A stretch of 64,000 nt of DNA from CAIXSC01 sp046349915 (GCA_046349915.1 JAXMBL010000010.1:124001-188000), one strand, 5' to 3'. Positions 54,269-63,529 are shown, counted from the stretch's first letter. Made by a program: numbers and translations. The notes: generated by a model from the sequence alone, not told the origin.

Positions 54269-54370
54269 TGCCGCCCCCTTTTGTGACTGCCATTATGCGT
54301 GCCGCATCCCTCGGATGTCCAGCCACAGCCCATTGTGCGACCCTTGGCCCAATGTTCCAATCGGACCATT

Positions 54371-55690
54371 ATGTCGTCGCTCTTCGAACAATCTGAAACT
54401 GCGAATTTGCGGCGAGCCCAACCGCTGGCCGCCCGTATGCGGCCCGCCCGACTGGACGAGTTCGTTGGGCAGCAGCACTTTTTGGGGCCTGGCAAATTGC
54501 TCAGACGGCTGTTGAAGGCCGACCGTCTTTCCTCGGTCCTCTTCTACGGCCCTCCCGGCACCGGCAAGACCACGCTCGCCCGACTGCTCGCCACCGAAAG
54601 CCGCCGCAAATTTCGCTCGCTCAATGCCGTCACCAGCGGCGTCAAAGACCTCCGCGAGGTGCTCGACGCCGCTCGTACCGAGGTAGCCACCGGCGGCCAC
54701 AAGACGTTGCTATTCGTCGACGAAATCCACCGCTTCAACAAAGCTCAACAAGACGCTCTGCTTCCCGACGTGGAAGAAGGAGTCGTGACGCTGGTCGGCG
54801 CCACCACCTCCAATCCCTTTTTCGCCGTCAACAGCGCACTCGTCAGCCGCAGCCAGGTCTTTCAGTTCGAACCTCTTTCGCCCGACGACATCAAGGCCTT
54901 GATTCGTCGAGCGGCCACGGACCGCAGTCGCGGCCTCGGCGCCTACCCGATCCAACTGCATGACGATGCTCTCGATTTTCTCGCCAACGTCTGCGATGGC
55001 GATGCTCGACGAGCGCTCTCGGCGTTCGAAATCGGCGTCCTTTCCAGCGAGCAGCGTCCGATCGAATTCACTCGTGAGCTGGCGGAAGAGTCGGTGCAGC
55101 GTAAAGCGGTTCAGTACGATCCGACGGGCGACGAGCATTACGACTGCGCCAGCGCACTGATCAAGAGTATTCGCGGTTCCGATCCCGACGCAGGACTGTA
55201 TTGGCTCGCACGAATGCTGGAAGCGGGCGAAGACGTGCGATTCCTTTGCCGTCGACTCGTGATTTTAGCGAGCGAAGACGTGGGGAACGCCGACCCCCAA
55301 GCGCTGCCGCTGGCCGTCGCCGCCATGCAGGCCTGCGAGTTTATCGGGCTTCCCGAGTGCCAGCTGACGCTGTCGCAGACCGTGGCATATCTAGCGCTGG
55401 CGCCCAAATCCAATTCAGCCACCACGGCCATCTCCGAGGCGCGGCGTGAGGTTCGCGAGGGACGAGTGGTCCCGGTTCCCAGACACTTGCGTGACTCGCA
55501 TTACGGTGGGTCGGAGCGTCTAGGACACGGCGACGGCTATCAGTACTCACATGACAGCCCGGACGGCATCGCCGCCCAAGACTACCTGGGAATCGACCGC
55601 CAATTCTATCGCCCAGTCGACCGCGGATTCGAGATTGAACTCGCCAAACGACTCGAAACGATCCGCGCCCGCTTGAAACCATCCGATTGA
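54371..55690 (+). CDS. rarA: replication-associated recombination ATPase RarA (MgsA)
   Basis: 439 residues from ATG 54371 (MSSLFEQSETANLRRAQPLAARMRP); the frame opens at 54299 but the family starts here. Signatures are PARLDEFVGQQHFLGPGKLL, Walker A LFYGPPGTGKTTLARLLA, Walker B LLFVDEIHRFNKAQQDALLP, sensor 1 VGATTSNPFFAVNSALVSRSQVF, arginine finger region DARRALSAFE and the C-terminal tetramerisation part (GSDPDAGLYWLARMLEAGEDVRFLCRRLVILASEDVGNADPQAL). It acts at stalled replication forks. Confidence 0.95.
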   Translation: MSSLFEQSETANLRRAQPLAARMRPARLDEFVGQQHFLGPGKLLRRLLKADRLSSVLFYGPPGTGKTTLARLLATESRRKFRSLNAVTSGVKDLREVLDAARTEVATGGHKTLLFVDEIHRFNKAQQDALLPDVEEGVVTLVGATTSNPFFAVNSALVSRSQVFQFEPLSPDDIKALIRRAATDRSRGLGAYPIQLHDDALDFLANVCDGDARRALSAFEIGVLSSEQRPIEFTRELAEESVQRKAVQYDPTGDEHYDCASALIKSIRGSDPDAGLYWLARMLEAGEDVRFLCRRLVILASEDVGNADPQALPLAVAAMQACEFIGLPECQLTLSQTVAYLALAPKSNSATTAISEARREVREGRVVPVPRHLRDSHYGGSERLGHGDGYQYSHDSPDGIAAQDYLGIDRQFYRPVDRGFEIELAKRLETIRARLKPSD

Positions 55691-55710
55691 ACCACGAACC
55701 GTGCGGAGCG

Positions 55711-56314
55711 GAGGTGGGGACCACGAATCGCTCGAATCCAACGAATCAGAGAGCACGGACTGGAGGTGAGGGGGACTTCGAGCCGCCTCGTAGAGGATTT
55801 TTCTCGAGATCCTCTGCCTCGCGGTTCCTACTCAACAAGCTTCAGCCGAATGCCGCGGCGGATCGGAGATGGGGACCACGAATTGCACGAATCCAACGAA
55901 TCAGAGATGACGGACCGGGGATGAGAGAGGACTTCGAGTCGCCTCGTAGAGGATTTTTCTCGAAATCCTCTGCCTCGCGGTTCCTACTCGACAAGCTTCA
56001 GCCGAATGCTGCGGCGGATCGGAGGTGGGGACCACGAATTGCACGAATTCAACGAATCAGAGATGACGGACCGGAGATGAGAAAGGACTTCGAGTCGCCT
56101 CGTAGAGGATTTTTCTCGAGATCCTCTGCCTCGCGGTTCCTACTCGACAAGCTTCAGCCGAATGCTGCGGCGGATCGGAGGTGGGGACCACGAATTGCAC
56201 GAATCCAACGAATCAGCGATTACGGAACGGAGATGAGGGGGACTTCGAGTCGCCTCGTAGAGGATTTTTCTAGAGATCCTCTGCCTCGCAGTTGCTACTC
56301 GACCATCTTCAGCC
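55711..56314 (+). repeat. 156-bp tandem repeat, about 4 copies
   Basis: Units start at 55711, 55866, 56022 and 56178 (spacings 155, 156, 156; the last is partial). Each begins GAGGTGGGGACCACGAAT, contains AACGAATCAG and GAGTCGCCTCGTAGAGGAT with a small hairpin (AGAGGAT ... ATCCTCT), and ends CTTCAGCCGAATGC. Because 156 is a multiple of three, one frame stays open for 268 codons, but this is a repeat artefact. The GGGACCACGAATTGCAC block also appears near 46955. Confidence 0.9.
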
Positions 56315-56420
56315 AAAAACCAAAGCGGTCAGTTTTCGTCCCAATTCCAACACAAGACCAATTCGTGAAATTCGTCCGATTCGTGGTCCTACCTTCCTTG
56401 GTCCCACCTTCCTTCGTCCT

Positions 56421-56490
56421 GTCATTCGAGGACCCGTCATTCGAGGACCTGTCATTCGAGGACCCGTCATTCGTGGTCCCGTCATTCGTC
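56421..56490 (-). repeat. 15-bp tandem repeat overlapping the greA stop
   Basis: About 4.7 copies of GTCATTCGAGGACCC on the plus strand. The last one (GTCATTCGTC) covers the greA stop codon and the final Asp-Glu codons read on the minus strand. The array looks as if it grew from the 3' end of greA. It does not change the protein since all copies lie after the stop. Confidence 0.85.
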
Positions 56491-56970
56491 TAATTGGAAT
56501 CGAATGCTGACTACTTCGAACTTGATGACCCCTTTGGGCGCCTTGATCTCGGCGACTTCGCCCACTTTCTTGCCGACAAGTCCAATACCAATGGGGCTTG
56601 TGACCAGGATCTTCCCCTTGTCGTAGTCCTCTTCGCCGGCGCCGACCAGCGTGTATTCTTCCTCGTCGCCAAACTTCAGATCCTTCACGGTAACCGTGCA
56701 GCCGAACACCACCTCATCCTTGGGCAACTTCGAGGGGTCGATGATCGAGGCCTTGGAGAGCTTGCTCTTCAGGTAGTTGATCTTCGCCTGCACCTGGCCC
56801 TGCCGCTCTCGCTGGCCGTGATATTCGGCATTTTCGCGCAAATCCCCTTCGGCGCGAGCCTCGGCGATTTTCTCGGCAATCTTCGGCATCTCGACCATTT
56901 CCAACTGCTCGATCTCGGCCTTGATCTTGTTGTATCCCGTCTGGGTCATCGGGATGTAGTCGCTGCTCAT
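56482..56970 (-). CDS. greA: transcription elongation factor GreA
   Basis: 162 residues (E. coli GreA is 158). N-terminal coiled coil with the acidic tip in EARAEGDLRENAEYHGQRERQ, then the FKBP-like C-domain (VVFGCTVTVKDLKFGDEEEYTLVGAGEEDYDKGKILVTSPIGIGLVGKKVGEVAEIKAPKGVIKFEVVSI). It rescues backtracked RNA polymerase by stimulating transcript cleavage. The gene stands alone and has a strong terminator-like hairpin in its leader. Confidence 0.96.
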   Translation of the reverse strand: MSSDYIPMTQTGYNKIKAEIEQLEMVEMPKIAEKIAEARAEGDLRENAEYHGQRERQGQVQAKINYLKSKLSKASIIDPSKLPKDEVVFGCTVTVKDLKFGDEEEYTLVGAGEEDYDKGKILVTSPIGIGLVGKKVGEVAEIKAPKGVIKFEVVSIRFQLDE

Positions 56971-56989
56971 CGGAACTCCGCTCCATCAC

Positions 56990-57028
56990 AAAAAAACACG
57001 ACCTCCACTCAGTGGAGGCCGCCGTGTT
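56990..57028 (-). terminator. intrinsic-terminator-like hairpin in the greA leader
   Basis: On the minus strand the arms AACACG and CGTGTT (57023-57028 / 56995-57000) flank an inner 7-bp stem CCTCCAC/GTGGAGG (57002-57008 / 57012-57018), and the structure ends in a run of 7 T (56990-56996). It lies about 20 bp upstream of the greA ATG and in the sense direction, so it would terminate transcripts coming into greA. Confidence 0.7.
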
Positions 57029-57198
57029 GGTTGGTCACCGTGTCGATTACCGATCGATTACCGTAATGCTAGCCTGCTATTGTGTGCCAAACGACCGACC
57101 GTGTAAAGACAAGTTGGTTGAACCTGGCCATCGTCTATGCCAAATTAGGAAGTCTGGGACGATCGGCTTGGGAGCGGAAGAACTCGGGAGACTTTACT

Positions 57199-59019
57199 GT
57201 GCGCAACCTTTGGAACCAGTCGCTCGTAGCCTCATCCGCTTGGTTTTCCCTGACCGTCATGGCGATGACTCTGTTGGGCGGCCCAAGTGTGGGCGGCGAG
57301 TTGCAGCCCGCCGATTTACAGCCTGCGTTGCGACGCCCCATCGCCTTGGCGCTCGACCAAGACGAGCAAACGCTGTTCGTCGCCAATCAGCGATCCGGCA
57401 CGCTTTCGGCCGTCGATACCCGGTCGGCGACGGTCGCCTCGGAGTTGCCCATCGGAAAACAAATCTCCGACCTGGTCGCGACGCCCGATCGACGAGTGCT
57501 CTTGGCGACCGACGAAGGCCAGCACGAACTCGTGGTCATGGACGTTGTCGCTCGACCCGACGAACGCAAACAGGCGGCCGTTCGTCAACGGCTGGCCGTC
57601 AGCGCTTACCCGGTGGGCGTGGTCGTCACTCGCGACGCATCGCGCTGCTACATCACCTCGCTTTGGTCGCGGCGATTGACGGTGGTCGAGCTAGCGGACG
57701 GTGGTCGAGGCGCCGCTCGCATCGCGCATGTCATCGATCTCCCCTTTGCGCCTCGCAAGCAGGTTCTCGTCCAGAACGATCAACGCCTGATCGTCGCCGA
57801 CTCGCATGCCGGCAAACTGCTGGTCTTCGATACTTCGTCTCCGAACGTTGCGCCGGTGAACCTCGGCCTGCGAGAATTCCCAGGTCACAACATCCGCGGG
57901 CTGGGCGTCAGTCACGACGGCAAAATGCTGGTCGTCGCCCATCAGATGCTGAACGAGGTCGCTCACACCATTCGCAACGACGTGCACTGGGGCCTGCTGA
58001 TGTCGAACGACTTGCGTTGGCTGAAGCTTGACCGAGTGCTAGCGGGCGAAGGCGATCTCTTCTCGGGTGGACATATGCATCCGCTGGGACAAGCGGGCAG
58101 CGCTACGGCGGACCCCTCGGGGTTGGTATTCGCGCCGGATGGAACGGCGATTGTTACGTTAGGCGGCATCGGCGAGGTGGCGATGGGGAAAGAGGGAGAC
58201 TTCAGTCTCGATCGCACAGCCGTCGGTCTCCGCCCCACGGCGGTCCTCGCGACTCGCGATAGCCGCTGGGCCTATGTCGCCAATACGTTTGGGGACAGTA
58301 TTTCTCGAGTCGATCTGACGGAACGGGAGTCGAAGGTCGAAATCTCCCTGGGACCTCAGTCGGACCTGACACTGGTTGACCGAGGCGAACTGCTGTTCTT
58401 CGATGGCAAGTTGTCGCACGACGGGTGGATGAGTTGCCAGAGCTGTCATACGGATGGCCATACGAATGGGCAATTGAACGACAACTTCAGCGACAAGACT
58501 TTTGGAGCGCCCAAGCGAGTGCTCACATTGCTGGGACGCCGCAACACGGCGCCATTCGCCTGGAATGCCTCGTCGGCCACGCTTCCCGAACAGATTCGCA
58601 AGTCGTTGATCAACACGATGCAGCACAACAATGAACCGAGCGACCGAGTCGTGGAAGCGCTCGCGGCGTACGTCGAGTCGTTAGAGTCGCCGCCGTCGAT
58701 CGATGTCATGCGTGGCACACACGACGAGTCGGCGGTGAAGCGCGGGCAGCAGTTGTTCACGTCGCTACAATGCGTCCGCTGCCACGCGCCGCCCACTTAC
58801 ACAACGCCCAAGACCTACGATGTGGGTTTGAAGGATCAGCAAGGCAACACTCAGTTCAATCCTCCGTCGCTGCGCGGAGTGGGACAGCGAGCGCCTTATT
58901 TCCACGACAACAGCGCCGCGAATTTAGAAGAGGTGTTCAAGAAGCACGGCCACCAACTCGACCGCGACTTAGAGGACAGCGAATTGGCCGACCTGACTGC
59001 ATTTCTACGCAGTCTGTAG
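57199..59019 (+). CDS. diheme cytochrome c with N-terminal beta-propeller (YVTN-type)
   Basis: 606 residues from GTG 57199 (MRNLWNQSLVASSAWFSLTVMAMTLLGG), chosen because GGGAG lies 8 nt upstream and the start gives a proper signal peptide; the ATG at 57082 would add an unlikely leader. Residues 30-390 hold propeller-like repeats (LALDQDEQTLFVANQRSGTLSAVDTRS, AYVANTFGDSISRVDLTE). The C-terminal part carries heme motifs CQSCHTDGHTNGQLND and CVRCHAPPTYT and MauG/cytochrome-peroxidase-like LRGVGQRAPYFHDNSAANLEEVF. It is probably a periplasmic redox enzyme; substrate unknown. Confidence 0.88.
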   Translation: MRNLWNQSLVASSAWFSLTVMAMTLLGGPSVGGELQPADLQPALRRPIALALDQDEQTLFVANQRSGTLSAVDTRSATVASELPIGKQISDLVATPDRRVLLATDEGQHELVVMDVVARPDERKQAAVRQRLAVSAYPVGVVVTRDASRCYITSLWSRRLTVVELADGGRGAARIAHVIDLPFAPRKQVLVQNDQRLIVADSHAGKLLVFDTSSPNVAPVNLGLREFPGHNIRGLGVSHDGKMLVVAHQMLNEVAHTIRNDVHWGLLMSNDLRWLKLDRVLAGEGDLFSGGHMHPLGQAGSATADPSGLVFAPDGTAIVTLGGIGEVAMGKEGDFSLDRTAVGLRPTAVLATRDSRWAYVANTFGDSISRVDLTERESKVEISLGPQSDLTLVDRGELLFFDGKLSHDGWMSCQSCHTDGHTNGQLNDNFSDKTFGAPKRVLTLLGRRNTAPFAWNASSATLPEQIRKSLINTMQHNNEPSDRVVEALAAYVESLESPPSIDVMRGTHDESAVKRGQQLFTSLQCVRCHAPPTYTTPKTYDVGLKDQQGNTQFNPPSLRGVGQRAPYFHDNSAANLEEVFKKHGHQLDRDLEDSELADLTAFLRSL

Positions 59020-59205
59020 TCTTGTAGCAGAATACGCAAGAATTCCGCTGTCGGACAAGAGAACAAACCTCACGACTGTTGCCTTTTGCTCCGCAAAAGA
59101 GTCAAAAAACGTCGCCCTGCGCGAGCCGCCTCTGCTTGGCAACGGCAACTCGCCAGCGGCTCTCCGCTCGCGAAGCGAGCGGGCTACGTAAGCGAGCGGG
59201 CTACA

Positions 59206-60093
59206 TCACCCCCCCGCCAGATACTTCTTCTCGATCTTCACGGCCACGGTGCCGAACGCGTAGTACCCGACCGAGATCGTCGCGACATGAGTCAGAATGT
59301 CGTATGCTCGCCAGCGATTCCAACCATACTCTGCCTCCATCCAGAGGATCAGGCGAGCGAATCCTTCGGCGGACGCTCGTTCCATCGGCGCGCCGGTGGC
59401 GATGGTCATGATTTCGGTCGGCGACTCGATGCGAGGAGCCACCAGCTTTTTGTTCTTCAACAAGTTGACGGTGATCGTCGATTCGGAAGGCATCTCCAGT
59501 CCGCTCGCGGACAATTCGCCATGCCCCATCGCGGCATGAGCGTCGCCCAGATAGAGATAGGCGCCGGGAACGTAAACCGGCAGATAAATGATGTTCCCCG
59601 GGCAAGTCTCGACAATATCCATATTGCCGCCATGCGGACCTGCGGGCATGGTGGTCGGGACGCCCGTGTCGGGCGCGGTGCCGATACAGCCGAGCATCGG
59701 GCGATAGGGGATGCGGATCTTGTCGCTCCAGTGAATCTCATCGTCGCGAATCGGGCACACGTGGGTGCCGTGAGGGCAATCGGTCCCCAGCCATTCGCTC
59801 AGTTGTCGCGGGTCGGAAGTACGAGTGGCGCATTGGCCGATCAGTGGCTTGATCTCATCAATGCGAACCGCCAGGGCATCGCCTGGCTCCGCCCCTTCGA
59901 CATAGATCGGGCCTGTCTGCGGGTTGCCGTACGGCCGCTTGGTTTTGTCACGCCGATCCGCGTCCGAGCGTATCTGTCCCGAAAATGCGTCCTCGGTCTC
60001 GACCACCACCGACTCGCCCGGCGCGATCCGCAGTCGCGGTTCATTGTGGCGACTGAACTCGTAATACAGCGGGCCGAGCGGTAGACGATGCAT
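59206..60093 (-). CDS. acetamidase/formamidase family protein
   Basis: 295 residues. Features are PGESVVVETEDAFSGQIR, GNPQTGPIYVEGAEPGDALAVRIDEI, RPMLGCIGTAP, GPHGGNMDIVETCPGNIIYLPVYVPGAYLYLGDAHAAMGHGELSASGLEMP and a C-terminal MTHVATISVGY-like end. FmdA/AmdA enzymes hydrolyse formamide or short amides and release ammonia. It lies 92 bp downstream of the PII gene on the same strand, which fits a nitrogen-related role. Confidence 0.9.
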   Translation of the reverse strand: MHRLPLGPLYYEFSRHNEPRLRIAPGESVVVETEDAFSGQIRSDADRRDKTKRPYGNPQTGPIYVEGAEPGDALAVRIDEIKPLIGQCATRTSDPRQLSEWLGTDCPHGTHVCPIRDDEIHWSDKIRIPYRPMLGCIGTAPDTGVPTTMPAGPHGGNMDIVETCPGNIIYLPVYVPGAYLYLGDAHAAMGHGELSASGLEMPSESTITVNLLKNKKLVAPRIESPTEIMTIATGAPMERASAEGFARLILWMEAEYGWNRWRAYDILTHVATISVGYYAFGTVAVKIEKKYLAGG

Positions 60094-60185
60094 GGCGGTG
60101 CTCCAGAGCGGGATGGGGAAAACGAGCGGCAGGCGAACAAGTGGTCAAGCAAGTGAACGAGCAAGTCGCGAGCAGACCGATCCGC

Positions 60186-60527
60186 TCAACCGCTGACTCG
60201 TTCACCCGTCGCGATATCGATGGTGCTGACTTGGCGAACCACAGGCAGGACGAAGATTTTGCCATCTCCCATGCGGCCGGTGCGAGCGACATCGACGATC
60301 TTGCGGATAATCTCGTCGACGCGCGAATCGTCGACCCACAGAGTGATCTCGATCTTGGGGAGAAAGGCGAGCGAATATTCGCTGTTCCCGTATTCGCTCA
60401 GATAGCTCTTTTGCCGCCCGTAACCTTTAACTTCGCGAACGTTCAATGCTTCAAGCGGGGCGCGTTTGAGCCCTTCGAGCACCTTCTCGGCGAGATACGG
60501 TTTGACGATCGCGACTATCTGCTTCAC
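60186..60527 (-). CDS. PII nitrogen regulatory protein
   Basis: 113 residues (usual length 112). MKQIVAIVKPYLAEKVLEGL at the N-terminus, T-loop GRQKSYLSEYGNSEYSLAFLP with the uridylylation-type Tyr at position 51 and Ser at 49, and the C-terminal signature GRMGDGKIFVLPV. It senses 2-oxoglutarate and ATP/ADP. Unlike the usual context there is no amtB or glnA gene beside it. The upstream partner is a 2Fe-2S ferredoxin (13 bp gap) and the downstream one an amidase. The T-loop differs from the GHTE-x-YRGAEY consensus. Confidence 0.92.
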   Translation of the reverse strand: MKQIVAIVKPYLAEKVLEGLKRAPLEALNVREVKGYGRQKSYLSEYGNSEYSLAFLPKIEITLWVDDSRVDEIIRKIVDVARTGRMGDGKIFVLPVVRQVSTIDIATGERVSG

Positions 60528-60540
60528 GGCTACTCGCCGG

Positions 60541-60933
60541 CTAGCTAAAGAAATTGTCGCCGAACAGATTCAGTTCGGGGGAGCTCTCGACTTCGATGTC
60601 GCCATTGACCTGCGTCATGCAAGCCAAACGCATTTCGTCCTCATGCCCGATGAACGCCAGACTGCCAGGAATCGGCTCGGGGAGCGGAACCTTGAACTTG
60701 AACTTCTCGCGGAGCGTCATGGGGTTGGTGTTTTCCATCCCCTTCTTGATCAGCACTCGGCACGTGCCACAGGTGCCCAAGCCCATGCAGTTCACAAACT
60801 TATTGACCGACGCCCCAATGCCGTTCACGCCGCAATTCAAATTGATGCCCGCCTTGATGGCTTCCGTTCGAAGCCAAGCCCCGTGAGGGACATCGATTTC
60901 TTTCTTTTCCTTCAAAAACTTGATGATCGGCAT
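60541..60933 (-). CDS. 2Fe-2S ferredoxin
   Basis: 130 residues. Cysteines lie in VNCMGLGTCGTCRVLIKKG and later in LACMTQVNG, giving the plant-type arrangement C-x5-C-x2-C ... C (canonical spacing is C-x4-C-x2-C, so the first ligand could be shifted). A C-terminal DIEVESSPELNLFGDNFF tail follows. It is a soluble electron carrier. The stop is 13 bp before the PII start on the same strand, so the two genes are probably one operon. Confidence 0.85.
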   Translation of the reverse strand: MPIIKFLKEKKEIDVPHGAWLRTEAIKAGINLNCGVNGIGASVNKFVNCMGLGTCGTCRVLIKKGMENTNPMTLREKFKFKVPLPEPIPGSLAFIGHEDEMRLACMTQVNGDIEVESSPELNLFGDNFFS

Positions 60934-61014
60934 GGCGGTTGACCAACGAGTGGGGAAAACGGACTTTCTCGAAACCTACCGTATCGTAGTCAGGAACCAT
61001 TCCATCTGTCCAGG

Positions 61015-61518
61015 TCACCCGCCCGACAACGAATCGTCGGCCCCTTCGTCCAGCCGCGGCAGGATGATGTCCTTTTGCCAGTGCTGCTCCAGGTCGACGA
61101 TCAGCTTCAGGAACTTCTCGACGTTCACCGGCTTGGGCATAAACTGGTCCACTCGCAGATGTTGGCATTTCTGCCGGTCGGCTTCCGAATCGGAAGCCGA
61201 TAACACCACCACGGGGATGGAATCGAGCTCAGGGGTTTCGCGAACGATCCGCAGGACTTCGAGCCCATCGACTTGGGGGAGCAGGAGATCGAGCAGAATG
61301 AGGTCGGGCTTGGGCGCTTGGGCAAATCCCACGTCGTGGTTCAGGAAGCGCAGAGCCTCCCTGCCGTCCCGGACGAGTGTCATCCGGTAGCGAAAGGGGA
61401 CTCGACGCAGCGACAAGATCGTGAGTCGCGCGTCGAGCTGACTGTCTTCAACGAGCAGAATCTCCATCGGCCGCCCGACGTATCGACTGCCCGTCATCGC
61501 CTCATCTTCCGCACTCAT
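61015..61518 (-). CDS. single-domain response regulator (Rcp1-like)
   Basis: 167 residues from ATG 61518 (MSAEDEAMTGSRYVGRPMEILLVEDSQLDARLT); the frame opens at 61590. Receiver motifs are LLVEDSQ (acidic pair), LILLDLLLPQVDGLEVL with the phospho-Asp, VVVLSASDSEAD with the switch Ser and FMPKPVNVEKFL with the conserved Lys. The insert FLNHDVGFAQAPKPD is typical of Rcp1-type regulators. There is no output domain; the histidine kinase partner is not adjacent. Confidence 0.9.
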   Translation of the reverse strand: MSAEDEAMTGSRYVGRPMEILLVEDSQLDARLTILSLRRVPFRYRMTLVRDGREALRFLNHDVGFAQAPKPDLILLDLLLPQVDGLEVLRIVRETPELDSIPVVVLSASDSEADRQKCQHLRVDQFMPKPVNVEKFLKLIVDLEQHWQKDIILPRLDEGADDSLSGG

Positions 61519-61633
61519 AACTTGCCAGAGTAAGTCGCTGGAGCGTCGCTGTCGAGTGGGGCGATCCCCCCACCCGTGATCGCATGACACTGACCAGACT
61601 CCACGTTACCCGTTCCAACCACTCCGCCAAAAA

Positions 61634-63127
61634 TCAGAAGGGAAGTCGCGGCAGGATTCGGTCACCCTCTCTCAAAAAACTTTCGACCGGCTCCGTCGCG
61701 GCCGGAATGCCGCGGAGAAGACGAGTTGGTTCCGCGGGGACGACTCGCGTCGCAGTTCCTCCCAGAAGTCCCCCCGTCACGCTGGTCGCGTTCGAGACCG
61801 ATGGAATCACGACCGCGGGCAAGCCTAACGGATCGATGGGCAAACGTATAGATTGCCCCGTCGCGACAGTCGCATTCGCCGCTCGAACCGCTCCTTCGAC
61901 TTTCAAGCGATCCGCGGCGACCAGTTTCAGACCGCGCACCGTCTCAGTGACCGCCGCATGCTCGTCGGCGGCGAGTCGGATGAATCGATCGGGTGCGGCG
62001 TCAACAACTTGCTCTAATGACAAGGACAGAATCGAGGCGGACAGATGCGCCGCCCCTTGGTGAAGCTTTGCCAACTCCACTTGTCCAGCTAACGTTGCCG
62101 CTGGCCGCATGGCGGCATGTTCCACGTAGTACTTATGCCACGAGCGCAGCCGCGCAACGTAGTTCTCGCCATTTTGCAACGAGGCCCAAGCTGTATAGGT
62201 CAACAGCGGATCGACGCTGACGCGAGCGTCATGCGGTTCATACCACGGGCGTATCCCCAGTGGGTCGAAGCGAGCATCATAGTAGTCGCCAAACAAATAG
62301 GCGATCGATCTGGCTCGAGTAAACAAATGCAACTGCAAGTTGCCCAGATCGAGCACATCACTCGGCACATGGCGTATCCCGCCTGTCGCCACCACCGCGC
62401 CCGTGATCCGCAAAGGCGAGTAAAGTTGGGCGCGCAACCCCAATCGATAATCCCAGTATCCCGGCACGTAGACGTAACCCGAAGCGGCGACTACATACCT
62501 CGCAGGCGTCCAAACCCATCCCGGCTGATAGGGAACCCAATAGCCGGGTCGCCATCGGTAACGACCTTCATGAGGCTCCCAACAGCCAGGTACATAAAAT
62601 TGAGATGCATCGTCGCCCGGCGAAGCAGGGCCCCGCTCAAGCGTTTTGGGAGGAGCCGACAGGTAGACAATCTTGTCGGTACTCGCATTGATCCAGAAGC
62701 CTGAATACCACTGAGCGCCTCGCTCCAGAGGTTGCCAATACCCCGGAATCCATCGAGCCTCAGGCGGCATGGCTCGCCACAAACCACTCACCCAGATAAA
62801 CTCCTTGGCCTCCGCATCCCAGCCCCAATACCCAGGGATCCACAGCACGTTGTTTCCACTGGGTTTGACACTCGGCGGAATCTCCTCGACTGCTGGCGGC
62901 GGAACCGAGTCGGCCACGACGCTTGGCATCGGCTCAAAGGTCGTCACCGTCGCAAACGCCTCGTGAATCGGACCTCGCGTCACAACCTCGATTTTTGCTT
63001 CGGAAGCCGCAGTGGGAGGCTCTTGCGATGCTCCCCGTTGAGCCAACAGGAAAAACAGCATTCCGCTCGCAAACAACGTTCGCGCGAAGATGCCAAACGA
63101 CCCGTGGTTCAAGAAACGACGAAACAT
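61634..63127 (-). CDS. secreted WxxGxW-repeat protein
   Basis: 497 residues. Signal peptide about 1-35 (GIFARTLFASGMLFFLLAQRGASQ). Residues 90-240 contain the repeat W-I/V-x-G-Y/F/L-W: WIPGYWGW, FIWVSGLW, WIPGYWQP, WYSGFW, VPGCWEP, WRPGYWVP, WVWTPARY and VPGYWDY, about eight units. This is the WxxGxW (YXWGXW) repeat family seen in planctomycetes. The remaining C-terminal half is alpha-helical (LAGQVELAKLHQGAAHLSASILSLSLEQVV). It is probably a surface or matrix protein. Confidence 0.82.
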   Translation of the reverse strand: MFRRFLNHGSFGIFARTLFASGMLFFLLAQRGASQEPPTAASEAKIEVVTRGPIHEAFATVTTFEPMPSVVADSVPPPAVEEIPPSVKPSGNNVLWIPGYWGWDAEAKEFIWVSGLWRAMPPEARWIPGYWQPLERGAQWYSGFWINASTDKIVYLSAPPKTLERGPASPGDDASQFYVPGCWEPHEGRYRWRPGYWVPYQPGWVWTPARYVVAASGYVYVPGYWDYRLGLRAQLYSPLRITGAVVATGGIRHVPSDVLDLGNLQLHLFTRARSIAYLFGDYYDARFDPLGIRPWYEPHDARVSVDPLLTYTAWASLQNGENYVARLRSWHKYYVEHAAMRPAATLAGQVELAKLHQGAAHLSASILSLSLEQVVDAAPDRFIRLAADEHAAVTETVRGLKLVAADRLKVEGAVRAANATVATGQSIRLPIDPLGLPAVVIPSVSNATSVTGGLLGGTATRVVPAEPTRLLRGIPAATEPVESFLREGDRILPRLPF

Positions 63128-63529
63128 AACACCTCCTCTCGCAAATTAAGAACTGTCCACCCCGGTGATGGAGTGGATGCAAGGTGTCCGTCGGGCATTC
63201 ACGCAAAGATGGCGATGAGCCCCTGACGACTAAAGTGGCACTGGTGCCTGGCCACATCAAGTATTCCTGCGTGCCGAAGCCGCAATCATCATGCCAAGCG
63301 AACGCAGAAATTAGCCGCGAAGATTCGCAAACCAAGTGGTCAACAAGTCTTTCCTCCACTTCAATCGACTTCCAAAATCTGCGTGTCGCAGGCTCGACGG
63401 TCGCGAATTGAGACGCCCCGCACTCATTTTGAGATTCAGGATACTGGTATGGTCGGCGTAGATCGGTTGCACAAATCGTCGCCAGAAACGACGATGATCA
63501 GGGGTTGGACCTCGCCAGTCTGGCCCTAT
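63128..63529. other. intergenic region, no gene recognised
   Basis: This 402 bp region separates the WxxGxW gene (minus) and the final PSCyt1 gene (plus). No conserved coding frame is visible on either strand. It should hold the promoters of both divergent genes, though no convincing boxes stand out. Confidence 0.4.

Noticed and set aside
55687..56493. 268-aa open frame through the tandem array
   Set aside because: It follows the 156-bp repeat, has no recognisable family and no RBS, and remains open only because the period is divisible by three.
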